A DNA stretch of 64,000 bases from Roseococcus microcysteis (GCF_014764365.1 NZ_CP061718.1:3798501-3862500), one strand, 5' to 3'. Positions 42,247 through 51,462 are shown, counted from the first letter of the stretch. Numbers and translations: made by a program. The notes: generated by a model not told the origin, from the letters alone.

Positions 42247-43653
42247 ATGCCCCCGCTCGACATGCTCAGCGCCACCCTCGGCCCCGCCGCCTGCCTCCGC
42301 GCCGAGGAGGACATCGCCCCCTATGCCGTGGATTGGCGCGGCGTCTATCACGGGCGGCCCGTCGCCGTGCTGCGGCCGGCCGACACGGCGCAGGTGAGTG
42401 AGGCGCTGCGCCTCTGCGCCGCGCAGGGCCTGGCCGTGGTGCCGGCGGGCGGGCGCACCTCGCTTTGCGGCGCCGTGGTGCCGGGTGCGGCGGGTCCGCC
42501 CAGCGTGGTACTGAGCCTGGAGCGCATGAACCGCCTGCGCGACGTGGACGCGCTGGACAATTCCCTGGTGGCCGAGGCCGGCTGCACCGTGGAGTCCGTG
42601 CAGAACGCCGCCACCGAGGCCGGCCGCTTCTTCCCGCTGCATTTCGGCGCGCAGGGTTCGGCCATGATCGGCGGCGCGCTTTCCACCAATGCCGGCGGCA
42701 TCCGCACCCTGCGCTACGGCAATGCGCGCGATCTCGTGCTGGGGCTGGAGGTGGTGCTGCCCGATGGCCGCGTGCTGGATGATCTGCGGCGCGTGCGGAA
42801 GGACAATTCCGGCTATGCGCTGCGGCACCTCTTCATCGGCGCCGAGGGCACGCTGGGCGTCATCACCGCCGCCTCGCTCAAGCTCTTCCCGCGGCTGGTG
42901 ACGCGCGAGACGGCGCTGGTCGCCGTGCGCAGCCCGCATGAGGCGCTGCGCCTGCTGGCGCGCTGCCAGGAAAGCGGCGCGGACCTCGTGGCCTTCGAAC
43001 TGATCCGCAAGGTCTGCATCGACATCACGCTGCGGCACGGCACCAACATCCGCCAGCCGATGGAGCTTTCGACCGACTGGTACTGCCTCATCGAGGCCGC
43101 CAGCACCCATGCCGCCATCCCCGTGCGCGAGGCCCTGGAAGGCGCCCTCATGGCCGGGCTGGAGGCCGGCGAGGCCGAGGACGTGGTGCTGTGCGAGAGC
43201 GAGGCGCAACGCCAGAACCTGTGGAACATCCGCGAGACCTTCCCCACCTGCTCGCGCATGGAGGGGCCGGGCCTGCCCACCGACACCTCGGTGCCCGTGT
43301 CGCGCATCCCGGACTTCCTGGACCGGAGTGCCGCGCTGATCGCGGAGAACTGGCCGGAGGGGCGGATGGTGGCGCTGGGGCATATGGGCGATGGCAACAT
43401 CCATCTCTCGCTCCAGGCGCCTGCCGGCATGACCCATGCGGAATGGCACGCGCGCGCGCCGCATTTCGAGGACCGCGTGGGGGAGATCGCGGTGGAACTG
43501 GGCGGCAGCTTCTCGGCCGAGCATGGCATCGGCCAGTCCAAGCGCGGCGCCATGGCCGCGCTGAAATCGCCCGTGGCGCTCGACCTCATGCGGGCCATCA
43601 AGTCCGTGCTGGACCCCGAGGGGATGATGAACCCGGGCAAGGTGCTTCCCTGA
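42247..43653 (+). CDS. FAD-linked oxidase (GlcD/D-lactate dehydrogenase-like)
   Basis: A 468-residue enzyme of the VAO/PCMH flavin family oxidising D-2-hydroxyacids. FAD-binding parts are VVPAGGRTSLCGAVVPG and GAQGSAMIGGALSTNAGG; the C-terminal domain has GHMGDGNIHLSL (metal or substrate site) and SAEHGIGQSKRGAM. AGGAAA precedes the ATG at 42247. There is no GlcE/GlcF partner, so it is a single-subunit type. It may act on the product of the divergent GMC enzyme (inference). Confidence 0.92.
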   Translation: MPPLDMLSATLGPAACLRAEEDIAPYAVDWRGVYHGRPVAVLRPADTAQVSEALRLCAAQGLAVVPAGGRTSLCGAVVPGAAGPPSVVLSLERMNRLRDVDALDNSLVAEAGCTVESVQNAATEAGRFFPLHFGAQGSAMIGGALSTNAGGIRTLRYGNARDLVLGLEVVLPDGRVLDDLRRVRKDNSGYALRHLFIGAEGTLGVITAASLKLFPRLVTRETALVAVRSPHEALRLLARCQESGADLVAFELIRKVCIDITLRHGTNIRQPMELSTDWYCLIEAASTHAAIPVREALEGALMAGLEAGEAEDVVLCESEAQRQNLWNIRETFPTCSRMEGPGLPTDTSVPVSRIPDFLDRSAALIAENWPEGRMVALGHMGDGNIHLSLQAPAGMTHAEWHARAPHFEDRVGEIAVELGGSFSAEHGIGQSKRGAMAALKSPVALDLMRAIKSVLDPEGMMNPGKVLP

Positions 43654-43704
43654 GAAGCCCATAGCCTTGAGTGCCCCGCCCGCTGCGCCTACAACCGGCG
43701 GCGG

Positions 43705-43778
43705 CGGGGCGTAGCACAGCCTGGTAGTGCGTCTGCTTTGGGAGCAGAAGGTCGCTGGTTCGAATCCAGTCGCCCCGA
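43705..43778 (+). tRNA. tRNA-Pro (UGG)
   Basis: Cloverleaf of 74 bases to the discriminator A; no CCA is encoded. Acceptor stem CGGGGCG/CGCCCCG, anticodon loop TTTGGGA giving UGG, and TTCGAAT T loop. The stems pair fully. Confidence 0.95.
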
Positions 43779-43948
43779 TACGCCGCGACAGGGAACGCAC
43801 CTGGCGTGTGGCCCAGGCGGGCAGAACGCCAGGGGCGTCCGCGGGTGTCAGGCTCGATCTTCAGCCGTGCAGGGCCTGCGGTGTTTGGCAAATGCCATGG
43901 CCTCTGCGTGACTTGAAGCATCCAGCTTGGAAAGCGAATTGCCGTGTC

Positions 43949-44422
43949 ATGACAGTCAAGGAGAGGGTGCAGGGGGCGATCCGCATTCTTTTTGGGCGGA
44001 AGGAAAATGTCCCCACTTGCAGTTTTTGTGGGCGCTCCCGCCTGTCGGGCGAGACGATCGTTGCCGGACCCGGCGTCGCTATTTGCGAGTCATGCGCCTT
44101 CATGGCGCTCGACCAGGTGGCGACTCAAAACGATCCTGCGGCCCCGCAGGGCTTGATCGAAATCGGCCTCATGCCGCTCTACGAAGCCGTCTGCCTTTTG
44201 CCAGCGCAGAGAGCCACGCTGGCAGATGATCTTGCTGCGGCAGCCGCAAGGGTGCCCTGCCATCTGCTCGGCTGGTCCTACAGCTGCAGCTCGCGGACAG
44301 GGGATTATCTGGCCGTTCGTGTCGCCTGCACCGAGGACGTGGACAAAGACCTCGTTCCCGAGCGATTCCACGCGGCCCTGTTTTCAAACGACGTCGCTGC
44401 GTCACGAGGCGGAATGCCGTAA
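43949..44422 (+). CDS. Hypothetical protein with a ClpX-type C4 zinc finger
   Basis: A 157-residue protein. Residues about 24-52 form a zinc finger with CSFCGRS and AICESC, the pattern of the ClpX N-terminal zinc domain, but no AAA+ ATPase follows. Instead there is a unique domain of about 100 residues with three more cysteines. The start at 43949 is favoured by the family motif position; upstream codons are possible. It is less GC-rich than its neighbours and lies just after tRNA-Pro, so it may have been acquired. ClpX zinc domains bind adaptors and substrates, so an adaptor-like role is possible. Confidence 0.7.
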   Translation: MTVKERVQGAIRILFGRKENVPTCSFCGRSRLSGETIVAGPGVAICESCAFMALDQVATQNDPAAPQGLIEIGLMPLYEAVCLLPAQRATLADDLAAAAARVPCHLLGWSYSCSSRTGDYLAVRVACTEDVDKDLVPERFHAALFSNDVAASRGGMP

Positions 44423-44532
44423 CAATTTCTACCACAGGTTACAGGTTGGCAAGGCGGGCTTTCCCGTCCATCCTTCCCGGCAAAACAGGTGGGGCGATGT
44501 TTCGCCCGCGCCAAATGCAGGGAGAAATGGAC

Positions 44533-45510
44533 ATGCTCAATCGTCGCCAAGCCCTCAGCCTCGGCGTGCTGGCCGCGCCTGCGCTGCTGCCCGCCGGCGC
44601 CCTTGCCCAGGCCTGGCGCCCCACGCGCCCCATCCGCCTCATCGTGCCCTTCGCGCCGGGTGGGTCCAACGACATCGTCAGCCGGTTGATCGCGGAGCCC
44701 GCCTCCCAGACCCTGGGCCAGCCCATCGTCATCGAATCCCGCGCGGGGGCGGGCAGCGTCATCGGAAGCGAGCATGTCGCGCGTGCCGCGCCCGATGGCT
44801 ACACGCTGCTGATCAACAGCGCGCATGCCACGGTGCCCGCCATCGTCGAGCGCATGCCCTATGACCCGGTGAACGACTTCGTGGGCCTGGCCGTGGCCGG
44901 CTTCTCGCCGCACGCGCTGGTGGTGAACCCGCGCTTCCCCGCCCAGAACGCCCGCGAGATGGTGGAGCGCCTGCGCGCCAACCCCGGCCAGTACAACATC
45001 GCGACCGCGGGCCTCGGCAGCGGCGTGCACCTGGCGGCGGAGCTGCTGCGCTCCACCCAGCGCGTGCAGGCCGAGGTGGTGCATTACCGCGGCGGCGGGC
45101 CGAGCGTGGTGGCGCTGGTGGCGGGCGAGGCGCAGGTGGGCACGCCCACCATGGCCTCTTCCATCGGCCAGATCCGCGGCGGGCAGCTGCGCGCCCTCTG
45201 CGTCCTGGCCGAAAGCCGCACCGCGGCCCTGCCGGACGTGCCCAGCGCGCCCGAGGCCGGAATGACCGGGCTGATCCATGAGGAGTTCTTCCCCATCGTC
45301 GCCCCCGCCGCCACGCCGCCGGAGATCGTGTCGGCGCTGTCCGCGGCGTTCCAGGCCGCCATCCGCCAGAACGCGGCGCGCCTGACGGAGATGGCGGGCG
45401 TGACCCCGCGCGCCGGCTTCGAGACGCCCGACCAGGTCAAGGCGCTGGTGCGCGAGGGTGTGGAGCGCTACTCGGCCATCCTGCGCGAGGCGGGGGTACC
45501 GAAGCAGTAA
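44533..45510 (+). CDS. Bug-family (TctC-like) periplasmic solute-binding protein
   Basis: A 325-residue orphan binding protein. The signal peptide (about 1-26: LNRRQALSLGVLAAPALLPAG to ALAQ) precedes the hallmarks RPIRLIVPFAPGGSNDIV and SRAGAGSVIGSEHVA. The start at 44533 has GGAGA at the right distance; an ATG two codons earlier is too close to it. It has no transporter genes beside it. Confidence 0.9.
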   Translation: MLNRRQALSLGVLAAPALLPAGALAQAWRPTRPIRLIVPFAPGGSNDIVSRLIAEPASQTLGQPIVIESRAGAGSVIGSEHVARAAPDGYTLLINSAHATVPAIVERMPYDPVNDFVGLAVAGFSPHALVVNPRFPAQNAREMVERLRANPGQYNIATAGLGSGVHLAAELLRSTQRVQAEVVHYRGGGPSVVALVAGEAQVGTPTMASSIGQIRGGQLRALCVLAESRTAALPDVPSAPEAGMTGLIHEEFFPIVAPAATPPEIVSALSAAFQAAIRQNAARLTEMAGVTPRAGFETPDQVKALVREGVERYSAILREAGVPKQ

Positions 45511-45522
45511 GGCGGCGGCGCG

Positions 45523-46407
45523 TCAGCGCTCGGCCGGGGGCGTGCGGGCGGCATAGGCCGCCCAATCCGCATGGCGGGTGGCCTTCGCCCGCCAGTCGCC
45601 CTCGGGAATGCGCGGATGGCGCGCGGCCTCGTCCATCACATAGGCATAGGCGCGGACCATGCCGTCCGCGACCCGCACGGGCAGCACCGTGCGCCGATAC
45701 AGCCCGCCAGGCGCGCCGCCGGGTGGGCTGCCCTCCAGCGCGTCCATGGCGGCGAGCCGCGCCAGCGGCAGCTCCAGCACCTCGCCCGCCACCTCGCCGT
45801 CACCGAGGGCCAGGGCGGGGTAGGGGCCGCAATCATGCAGCACGCCCGCCACCCGCCCGGCCTCGCGCGGCAGGCCGTCGAGGTGGTGGGCATTGGCCTC
45901 GCCCGCCATCAGCGTGCCGTAGACGAAAAGGTGCGCGATGGTGAGCGGGGCGGGCGCATCCCGCGCCGCCGCGTCCAACATGCCATGCGCGATGCCATGC
46001 GCGGCCTGACCGCGCCGGACGATGCCGAGATAGTCCGGGTGCGGCGCGCGAAAGCCCTCGCTGCGCGTCACATAGGTCATGGCTTCCACCACGGTGCCAT
46101 CGGGCAGGACGATGTGGCGCGGCGCGCGCCGGTAGGCGAAGGGCGCGCCCTCCTTGGCATCCAGCGCGGCCAGCGCCGCGGCATTGGCGCGGAACACCAC
46201 GCCCTCGGCCGCCTGGCCGGGCCGCGCGCGCAGGTTCAGCACGCCGCCCTGGCGCGTGCGCGAGAAGCAGTCGAAGACGAGTTCATGGTCCAGCAGCAGG
46301 GCGGTGGAAACCGGCTCCAGCCGCGCCGCGCCGAAGCCCCGCCGCGCGCACCAGGCGTTCCAATCCGCGGCGTCCAGATTGGAGCCGTAGCCAAAATAAA
46401 GCGTCAT
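45523..46407 (-). CDS. Two-domain gamma-glutamylcyclotransferase-like protein
   Basis: A 294-residue protein made of two GGCT/AIG2-like domains. The first (about 1-140) begins YFGYGSNLD and has the likely catalytic Glu86 in DAKEGAPFAYRR; the second (about 158-275) begins LFVYGTLMAGEANAHH and has Glu225 in DALEGSPPGG before YRR. Both keep the substrate loop and acidic residue, so both may be active. Known enzymes of this fold release 5-oxoproline from gamma-glutamyl peptides. The start overlaps the ppk2 stop by four bases. Confidence 0.85.
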   Translation of the reverse strand: MTLYFGYGSNLDAADWNAWCARRGFGAARLEPVSTALLLDHELVFDCFSRTRQGGVLNLRARPGQAAEGVVFRANAAALAALDAKEGAPFAYRRAPRHIVLPDGTVVEAMTYVTRSEGFRAPHPDYLGIVRRGQAAHGIAHGMLDAAARDAPAPLTIAHLFVYGTLMAGEANAHHLDGLPREAGRVAGVLHDCGPYPALALGDGEVAGEVLELPLARLAAMDALEGSPPGGAPGGLYRRTVLPVRVADGMVRAYAYVMDEAARHPRIPEGDWRAKATRHADWAAYAARTPPAER

Positions 46408-47282
46408 GACAGGGCGGCGCGGGCCTCGGCGAAGGCCGCGCGGTCGGCCTCGTCCACATGGGGGTAGTGCAGGTCGAGCTTCTCCAGCGCCTCGATGATG
46501 GCGCCCACCACCACCAGCCGCGTGAGCCATTTGCGGTCGGCGGGCACGATGAACCAGGGCGCCTCGGGTGTCGCGGTGGCGCGGATGGCCTCCTCATAGG
46601 CGGCCATGTAGTCGTCCCAGTGGCGGCGCTCGCTGACATCGGCGGCGCGGAATTTCCAGTGCTTCTCCGGCTCGTCCAGGCGGGAGAGGAAGCGGTTCTT
46701 CTGCTCCTCGCGCGAGACGTTGAGGAAGAACTTCAGCACCACCGTCCCCTGCCGCGTGAGGTAGCGTTCGGTGGCCGCGATGTCCTCCAGCCGCTCCTGC
46801 CAGATGTTCTTCGTCACGCAGGCGGGGGGAAGCTGCTGCCTGGCCAGGATGGAGGGGTGGACGCGCACCACCAGCACCTCCTCATACCAGGAGCGGTTGT
46901 GGATGCCGATCTGCCCGCGCGACGGCAGAGCCTGGATGTGGCGACGCAGATAGTCCTGCTCCAGCTCCGTCGTGGTGGGCGCCTTGAAGCTGGTGACGTG
47001 GCAGCCCTGCGGGTTCACGCCCGAAAACACGTGCTTGATGGTGCCGTCCTTGCCCGCCGCGTCCATGGCCTGGAAGAGGCACAGCACCGACCATCGGTTT
47101 TGCGCGTAGAGCATGTCCTGCAATTCGGACAGGCGCTCGATGCCGCGGGCCAGCAGGTCCGGCGCATCGGCCTTGGTGAGGCCGAGGCTGCCCGCGTCGT
47201 CCGGCGCATGGTCCGCGAGGCGGAACCCCTTGCCCGAGGTGATGCGGTAGCGCGCCAGCGCGGCGGGGGTCTTGCGCTTCAT
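46404..47282 (-). CDS. ppk2: Polyphosphate kinase 2 family protein
   Basis: A 292-residue PPK2 that moves phosphate between polyphosphate and nucleotides. It has Walker A in FQAMDAAGKDGTIKHV, FLNVSREEQKNRFLSRLDEP, WKF, and DDYMAAYEEAI with the lid arginines. The start at 47282 matches the family. It shares a four-base overlap at each end, with the MFS gene upstream and the cyclotransferase downstream, so it lies inside an operon. Confidence 0.93.
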   Translation of the reverse strand: MKRKTPAALARYRITSGKGFRLADHAPDDAGSLGLTKADAPDLLARGIERLSELQDMLYAQNRWSVLCLFQAMDAAGKDGTIKHVFSGVNPQGCHVTSFKAPTTTELEQDYLRRHIQALPSRGQIGIHNRSWYEEVLVVRVHPSILARQQLPPACVTKNIWQERLEDIAATERYLTRQGTVVLKFFLNVSREEQKNRFLSRLDEPEKHWKFRAADVSERRHWDDYMAAYEEAIRATATPEAPWFIVPADRKWLTRLVVVGAIIEALEKLDLHYPHVDEADRAAFAEARAALS

Positions 47283-48517
47283 GGGGGCGATGGTCGCAGC
47301 ACGCGCCCGCCGCGCCAAGCCCAAAGCAGCGCGGCCGCCTGCAGGGAAGCCGTCAGCCCCATGGCCCAGCCATAGCCCGCCGTGGCCCAGCCACCCGTCT
47401 CGGTGCGCGGCCAGAGGTCGATGATGGCGCCGATCACGTATTGCAGGATGAAGACCAGCACGAGCATGGCGAAGTTGATGGCGGTGGCGACACGCCCCGC
47501 CAGCTCTGCCCCGAAGCCCTGGCCCACGGCCGCATAGCCCACCGGCCCTGCCGCACCGAACAGCGAGAAGGCGAACCAGACCATTCCCATGGTAAGCAGC
47601 CCCGCCGGCGGGTTCAGGATGAAGACGAGCTGGATGGCGAATTGCGCGCAGACCGCCAGCATCGGCACCAGCATGGCCGGCGCGCCGCGCGCCTGCAGGG
47701 CCGAGGAAAGCTGCCCCATCAGCATGGAGCCCACCGCCATGCCCGCGGCATAGACCAGCAGGATGGTGGCGCGCGGCCCGTCGTCCAGCCCGCCCACGTC
47801 GCGCAGCCAGGGCCCGGCCCATAGCCCCGAATAGACGAAGTTCATGGCCGACAGCACGATGATGGCGGGGACGAAGCGCAGGAAGGTCGGGTGGGTGAAG
47901 ATGGGCCCATAGGCCGCGATCTCGGCCGCCAGGTCACGGCGCGCTGGGCGCGCGGCGCCAGGGGGCGCATCGGCCAGGGAGAACCAGATCCAGGCGGCCA
48001 CCGCCAGCGCCAGCACGCCCAGGATCAGGAAGCCGCCGCGCCAGCCCACGAAGGGCAGGATCGTCGCCAGGGGCAGCGTGGCCGCCACGCCCCCCAGCGC
48101 GCCCACGAACACGCCAGCCCCCGTCATGGCGGCGACCCTATGGCGGGGAAACCACTGCGTGTTGGCCTTGAGCATGGCCATCAGCCCCGCCGCGATGCCG
48201 ATGCCCGTGATGAAGCGCCCCGCCCCCAGCATGATGGGCCCCGTGGCGAAGGCGCAGAGGAAGAAGCCCAGGCCCGCCAGCAGCGTCAGCACCGCCTGCA
48301 CCCGGCGCGGCCCGTAGCGGTCCAGTGCCACGCCCACGGGAAGCTGTGTCGCTGCATAGGCCACGAAGAGCACCGCCGCCAGCAGCCCGAGGTCGCTGGC
48401 CGAGAGCGCGAATTCCAGCGCCAGCAGCGGCCCGATCAGCGCCAGCACCGCGCGGCTCGCCTGGTTCAGGAAGTTCACGGCCGCGAGCGGCAGGGTGATG
48501 CGCAGGAAGGCCCTCAC
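47279..48517 (-). CDS. MFS transporter
   Basis: A 412-residue major-facilitator permease with about twelve helices. LPVGVALDRYGPRRV between helices 2 and 3 and the long central loop near PPGAARPARRD are typical. The GTG at 48517 overlaps the stop of the upstream nuclease-like gene as GTGA, which fixes the start; an upstream frame to 48625 lies inside that gene. The substrate is unknown. Confidence 0.9.
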   Translation of the reverse strand: MRAFLRITLPLAAVNFLNQASRAVLALIGPLLALEFALSASDLGLLAAVLFVAYAATQLPVGVALDRYGPRRVQAVLTLLAGLGFFLCAFATGPIMLGAGRFITGIGIAAGLMAMLKANTQWFPRHRVAAMTGAGVFVGALGGVAATLPLATILPFVGWRGGFLILGVLALAVAAWIWFSLADAPPGAARPARRDLAAEIAAYGPIFTHPTFLRFVPAIIVLSAMNFVYSGLWAGPWLRDVGGLDDGPRATILLVYAAGMAVGSMLMGQLSSALQARGAPAMLVPMLAVCAQFAIQLVFILNPPAGLLTMGMVWFAFSLFGAAGPVGYAAVGQGFGAELAGRVATAINFAMLVLVFILQYVIGAIIDLWPRTETGGWATAGYGWAMGLTASLQAAALLWAWRGGRVLRPSPP

Positions 48518-49380
48518 CGCGGGCGCAGCCGGATGCTGAGGGGGCAATGGTCCGAGATCAGGTCGCGCATCGCGCGGTCGCGCTCGGCATAGACCATGAC
48601 GCGCAGGCTGCCCGGTACCATCCAACCCCGCGCCGGCCCGCCGAGCAGGATGTGGCTGATGAAGGGGCGCCCGCCGCGCGGCCCGGCCCAGCAGGGGTCG
48701 GAGACACCCTCATTGGCGCGCAGCAGCCGGCCGGCCTGTTCCAGGGTGGCACTCATCTCGTCGCGCGGATGGTCCATGCGGCGGTTGAAGTCGCCCAGGA
48801 TGGCGTAGGGGATGCCCTCGCGCTCCCGCGCCGCGACCCAGCCGGCGAGGACGGCGGATTGCTCGGCCAGGTTCGCGCATTGCCTGCTGCGATCGGCATC
48901 CAGCGGGCCGGACTGGCAGCCGGCGGCGAGGTGGATGGAGAGCAGCCTGAGCCGCCCGCCCGCCCATTCCACCGTGATGTCGGTGCCGCGGCGGTGGGAG
49001 AAGCGGGCACCGGGCGCCACGTCCAGCTCGACCAGGTCCGGGTTCTGCGTCACGCGCAGATGGCGGCGGACGGCGAAGCCGGTGCGCTGCACGTCCTCCT
49101 CGTCGGGGAAGAAGAAGGCGTGGTCGCGCGGGGAGAAGACGCGCGCGGCGGCCTCCGGCCCGTCCACCTCCTGCAAGGCCACGATGTCGGCTTCCAGCCG
49201 CTGGGCATAGGCCTGCAGCCGGGCGAAGTCGGCGGGACCACGGCGGTTGATCTCGGCCGGGATCATGGGATCGCCGGCCGGGCGGAGCGAGAGCCAGGCG
49301 ATGTTCCAGCTTGTCAGCCGAAGCTCGGCCGCCTGGAGGGGGGCGGCCACGAGCAGAAGCAACAGGATGAGGAGGCGCAT
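48514..49380 (-). CDS. Secreted endonuclease/exonuclease/phosphatase-family protein
   Basis: A 288-residue protein with a Sec signal peptide (MRLLILLLLLVAAPLQAA). The EEP fold (DNase I/exonuclease III/phosphatase) is shown by SWNIAWL, the metal Glu in ALQEVDG, GDFNRR and the SDHCPL catalytic His. Secretion suggests use of extracellular DNA or phosphoesters. It heads a minus-strand operon with MFS, PPK2 and the cyclotransferase. Confidence 0.9.
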   Translation of the reverse strand: MRLLILLLLLVAAPLQAAELRLTSWNIAWLSLRPAGDPMIPAEINRRGPADFARLQAYAQRLEADIVALQEVDGPEAAARVFSPRDHAFFFPDEEDVQRTGFAVRRHLRVTQNPDLVELDVAPGARFSHRRGTDITVEWAGGRLRLLSIHLAAGCQSGPLDADRSRQCANLAEQSAVLAGWVAAREREGIPYAILGDFNRRMDHPRDEMSATLEQAGRLLRANEGVSDPCWAGPRGGRPFISHILLGGPARGWMVPGSLRVMVYAERDRAMRDLISDHCPLSIRLRPR

Positions 49381-49422
49381 GGGGGCACCATGCCGCGAAA
49401 TGCGCGGCGCGGCGAGGCAGGC

Positions 49423-51462
49423 TCAGAGCAGCAATTCGGCGGGTGTCGCGGCCGGTGCGGGCACAAGGTCGCGCGCGCCGCAGGCGCGGAGGAAGTCCGC
49501 GATGGCGTCCATCTCGGCGGCGGGGCGCGTGGGGTCGTGAAAAGGGTCCTCGGCGGAGCTGCCGGGTGGCACCCAGATCACCGTCTCATAGCGCGCGCGG
49601 GTCAACAGCACGCGGTAGGTGTTCCGGATGAAGTCGCGTTCCTCCATGCCGGCCACCACCTGCCAGCGCGCGCCGGCGAAGGCCCGGCATCGCCAGCCGG
49701 CGCCGTGCCGGATGAAGTCGCCGCCCCAGGCCAGGCCCACCACGTCCAGCTCAAGCCCCTGGCAGGCATATTCGGTGGCGCAGACTTCCAGCGCGTCGGA
49801 GGCGCGGATGTCGGGCCAGCGTTCGAGGAACCAGGAGACGGGCTCATCGGTGCCGGTCAGTTCGGCGCCGAACCCCTCGCCACGCAGGCGCCGCGCGCCC
49901 GAGGAGCGCACGAAGCCCGCGCGCCGCAGCCCCGGCGCTATCCGCCGCAGCGCCGCCCGCGCCTCGGCCAGCGAGCGTGTGACGAAGTAAGGAACCCCGC
50001 CCGCCTCCGCCGCGATGCGCGCGGCCCGCCCCGCCTCGCCCCGCACCACGGCATCCACCCATTCCGCGCCCGCGGGGCTGCGGACGGAGCGGATGGGCAC
50101 CGTGAGATCGAGCGCCGGGTCGAGGCGGAGCCAAGGCCCGGGCATCAGGCGTTGCGCGGCGTCCGGCCCCTCCAGCACGCGCGGCGCGGCGACCGCGTGC
50201 CAGCCGGGCGCCGCGGCGATCACATGGCCCCATTCGGCCAGCCCCGCCTCGCCGGTGTTGATCTCCTGCCCCTGGCCGACCAGGGCGATGATGGCGGCGA
50301 AACCGGCATGGCGGCCCATGATGGCCAGCGCGTGCGCGGGCTCGCTCATGGTCAGCGTGCTCTTGCGGCGCTGTGTGTCGCGGCTCGCCTGGGCGGCGTT
50401 CCAGGCGCGCTGCGCCTCGTCGAAGACGATGACGCGTTCATGCGGGGCGGTGGGTTTGTGGGCATTGTCGCCCAGGAAATTGTGGACGTTCTGCAGCGCC
50501 TGGGCCGTCTCATGCCGGGCCGCGCGGAGGCGCCCGGCACGGCGACGCCGCTCCGGGTCATTGCTCGGGCCGAGTGCCAGGCTGATCCCCGCGCGGTCAC
50601 AGGCCAGGGCCTCGCGCAGCACCGCGACCAGCGGGGCGTTGCCCGTGAGGAAGGCCGTCCCTTCGCGCCGATGCTCGCCGAAGACCACGTTCAGCCCGCA
50701 CAAGGTCTTGCCGGCACCCGGCACGCCGGTGACGAAGACCACCACCCGCTCACCGGCGGCGCGCGCCGCGTCCAGGGCGCGGAGGATGGCCTCGGTGGTC
50801 GCGGTCAGGTTCGCCGTGTCCGCCCGTGCCGCGGCGATGTCGGCCACGGTGTTGCGCGCGAAGAGGCGGGCCGCGGCCTCCACGATGGTGGGCACGGGCG
50901 CATAGGCGGCTTCGAACCAGGTGCCTGGGTCGAGGGGAGGGGCATCGGGCGCCGCGTTGTGCAAGGTGGCGAGGCGTTCGGGCAGGTTCGCGGCGTTGGC
51001 CAGCGCCACGGGCGCCACCCCCGGCACCGGCAGGCCCAATTGCAGCGGCACGGTGCGCGCGCCGGTGGCGACCAGGATGGGAATGACGGGATGCGCGCGG
51101 CTGGCGGCGTGGAAATCATGCAGGTCCTGCGCGTAGTCCTCGACCTGGGCCAAGTCCGCCGCCGCCATTTGCGTCGCGCCCACCTTGAACTCCAGCACCA
51201 GAATGGCGCGCGCGGTCACCAGGACCACGTCTATCCGCCGTTCCAGCCGCAGCATGTCGTATTCGAAGCCGATCCGCGCCTCGGCCCAGCACGGCGCGGC
51301 CAGGGCCGCCTGCAACATCTGGGCCTGCGCTTCCCAGGCGCGCAGCTGCGCCGGCTCCCCTGCCAGCCGGCGCCGCATCTGCGCCGCGGCCAGGCGTGCG
51401 GCGATGGCCGCCGGTGCCGTGGCGAGCAGTTCAGGGACGGTCAGCTCCAGCCAGGCCCTCAT
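49423..51462 (-). CDS. Nuclease-helicase: PD-(D/E)XK-like domain joined to a DUF2075 (Schlafen-like) ATPase
   Basis: A 679-residue protein. Residues about 60-135 look like a PD-(D/E)XK nuclease: Asp78 in RRIDVV, Glu91-x-Lys93 in VLEFKVG. A P-loop follows (GVPGAGKT, 246-253) with Walker B VIVFDEAQ (344-351), and then late SF1-like motifs (TEYACQGLELDVVGLAWG near 585, RNTYRVLLTRAR near 623). This fits COG3410/DUF2075 proteins. Such proteins often accompany DNA defence, but this one is a solitary gene with an EamA gene overlapping its start. The role is not known. Confidence 0.8.
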   Translation of the reverse strand: MRAWLELTVPELLATAPAAIAARLAAAQMRRRLAGEPAQLRAWEAQAQMLQAALAAPCWAEARIGFEYDMLRLERRIDVVLVTARAILVLEFKVGATQMAAADLAQVEDYAQDLHDFHAASRAHPVIPILVATGARTVPLQLGLPVPGVAPVALANAANLPERLATLHNAAPDAPPLDPGTWFEAAYAPVPTIVEAAARLFARNTVADIAAARADTANLTATTEAILRALDAARAAGERVVVFVTGVPGAGKTLCGLNVVFGEHRREGTAFLTGNAPLVAVLREALACDRAGISLALGPSNDPERRRRAGRLRAARHETAQALQNVHNFLGDNAHKPTAPHERVIVFDEAQRAWNAAQASRDTQRRKSTLTMSEPAHALAIMGRHAGFAAIIALVGQGQEINTGEAGLAEWGHVIAAAPGWHAVAAPRVLEGPDAAQRLMPGPWLRLDPALDLTVPIRSVRSPAGAEWVDAVVRGEAGRAARIAAEAGGVPYFVTRSLAEARAALRRIAPGLRRAGFVRSSGARRLRGEGFGAELTGTDEPVSWFLERWPDIRASDALEVCATEYACQGLELDVVGLAWGGDFIRHGAGWRCRAFAGARWQVVAGMEERDFIRNTYRVLLTRARYETVIWVPPGSSAEDPFHDPTRPAAEMDAIADFLRACGARDLVPAPAATPAELLL

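Noticed and set aside
43705-44500. Integrated element using tRNA-Pro as attachment site
   Set aside because: I could not find a repeat of the tRNA 3' end downstream, nor an integrase; only the composition shift remains.
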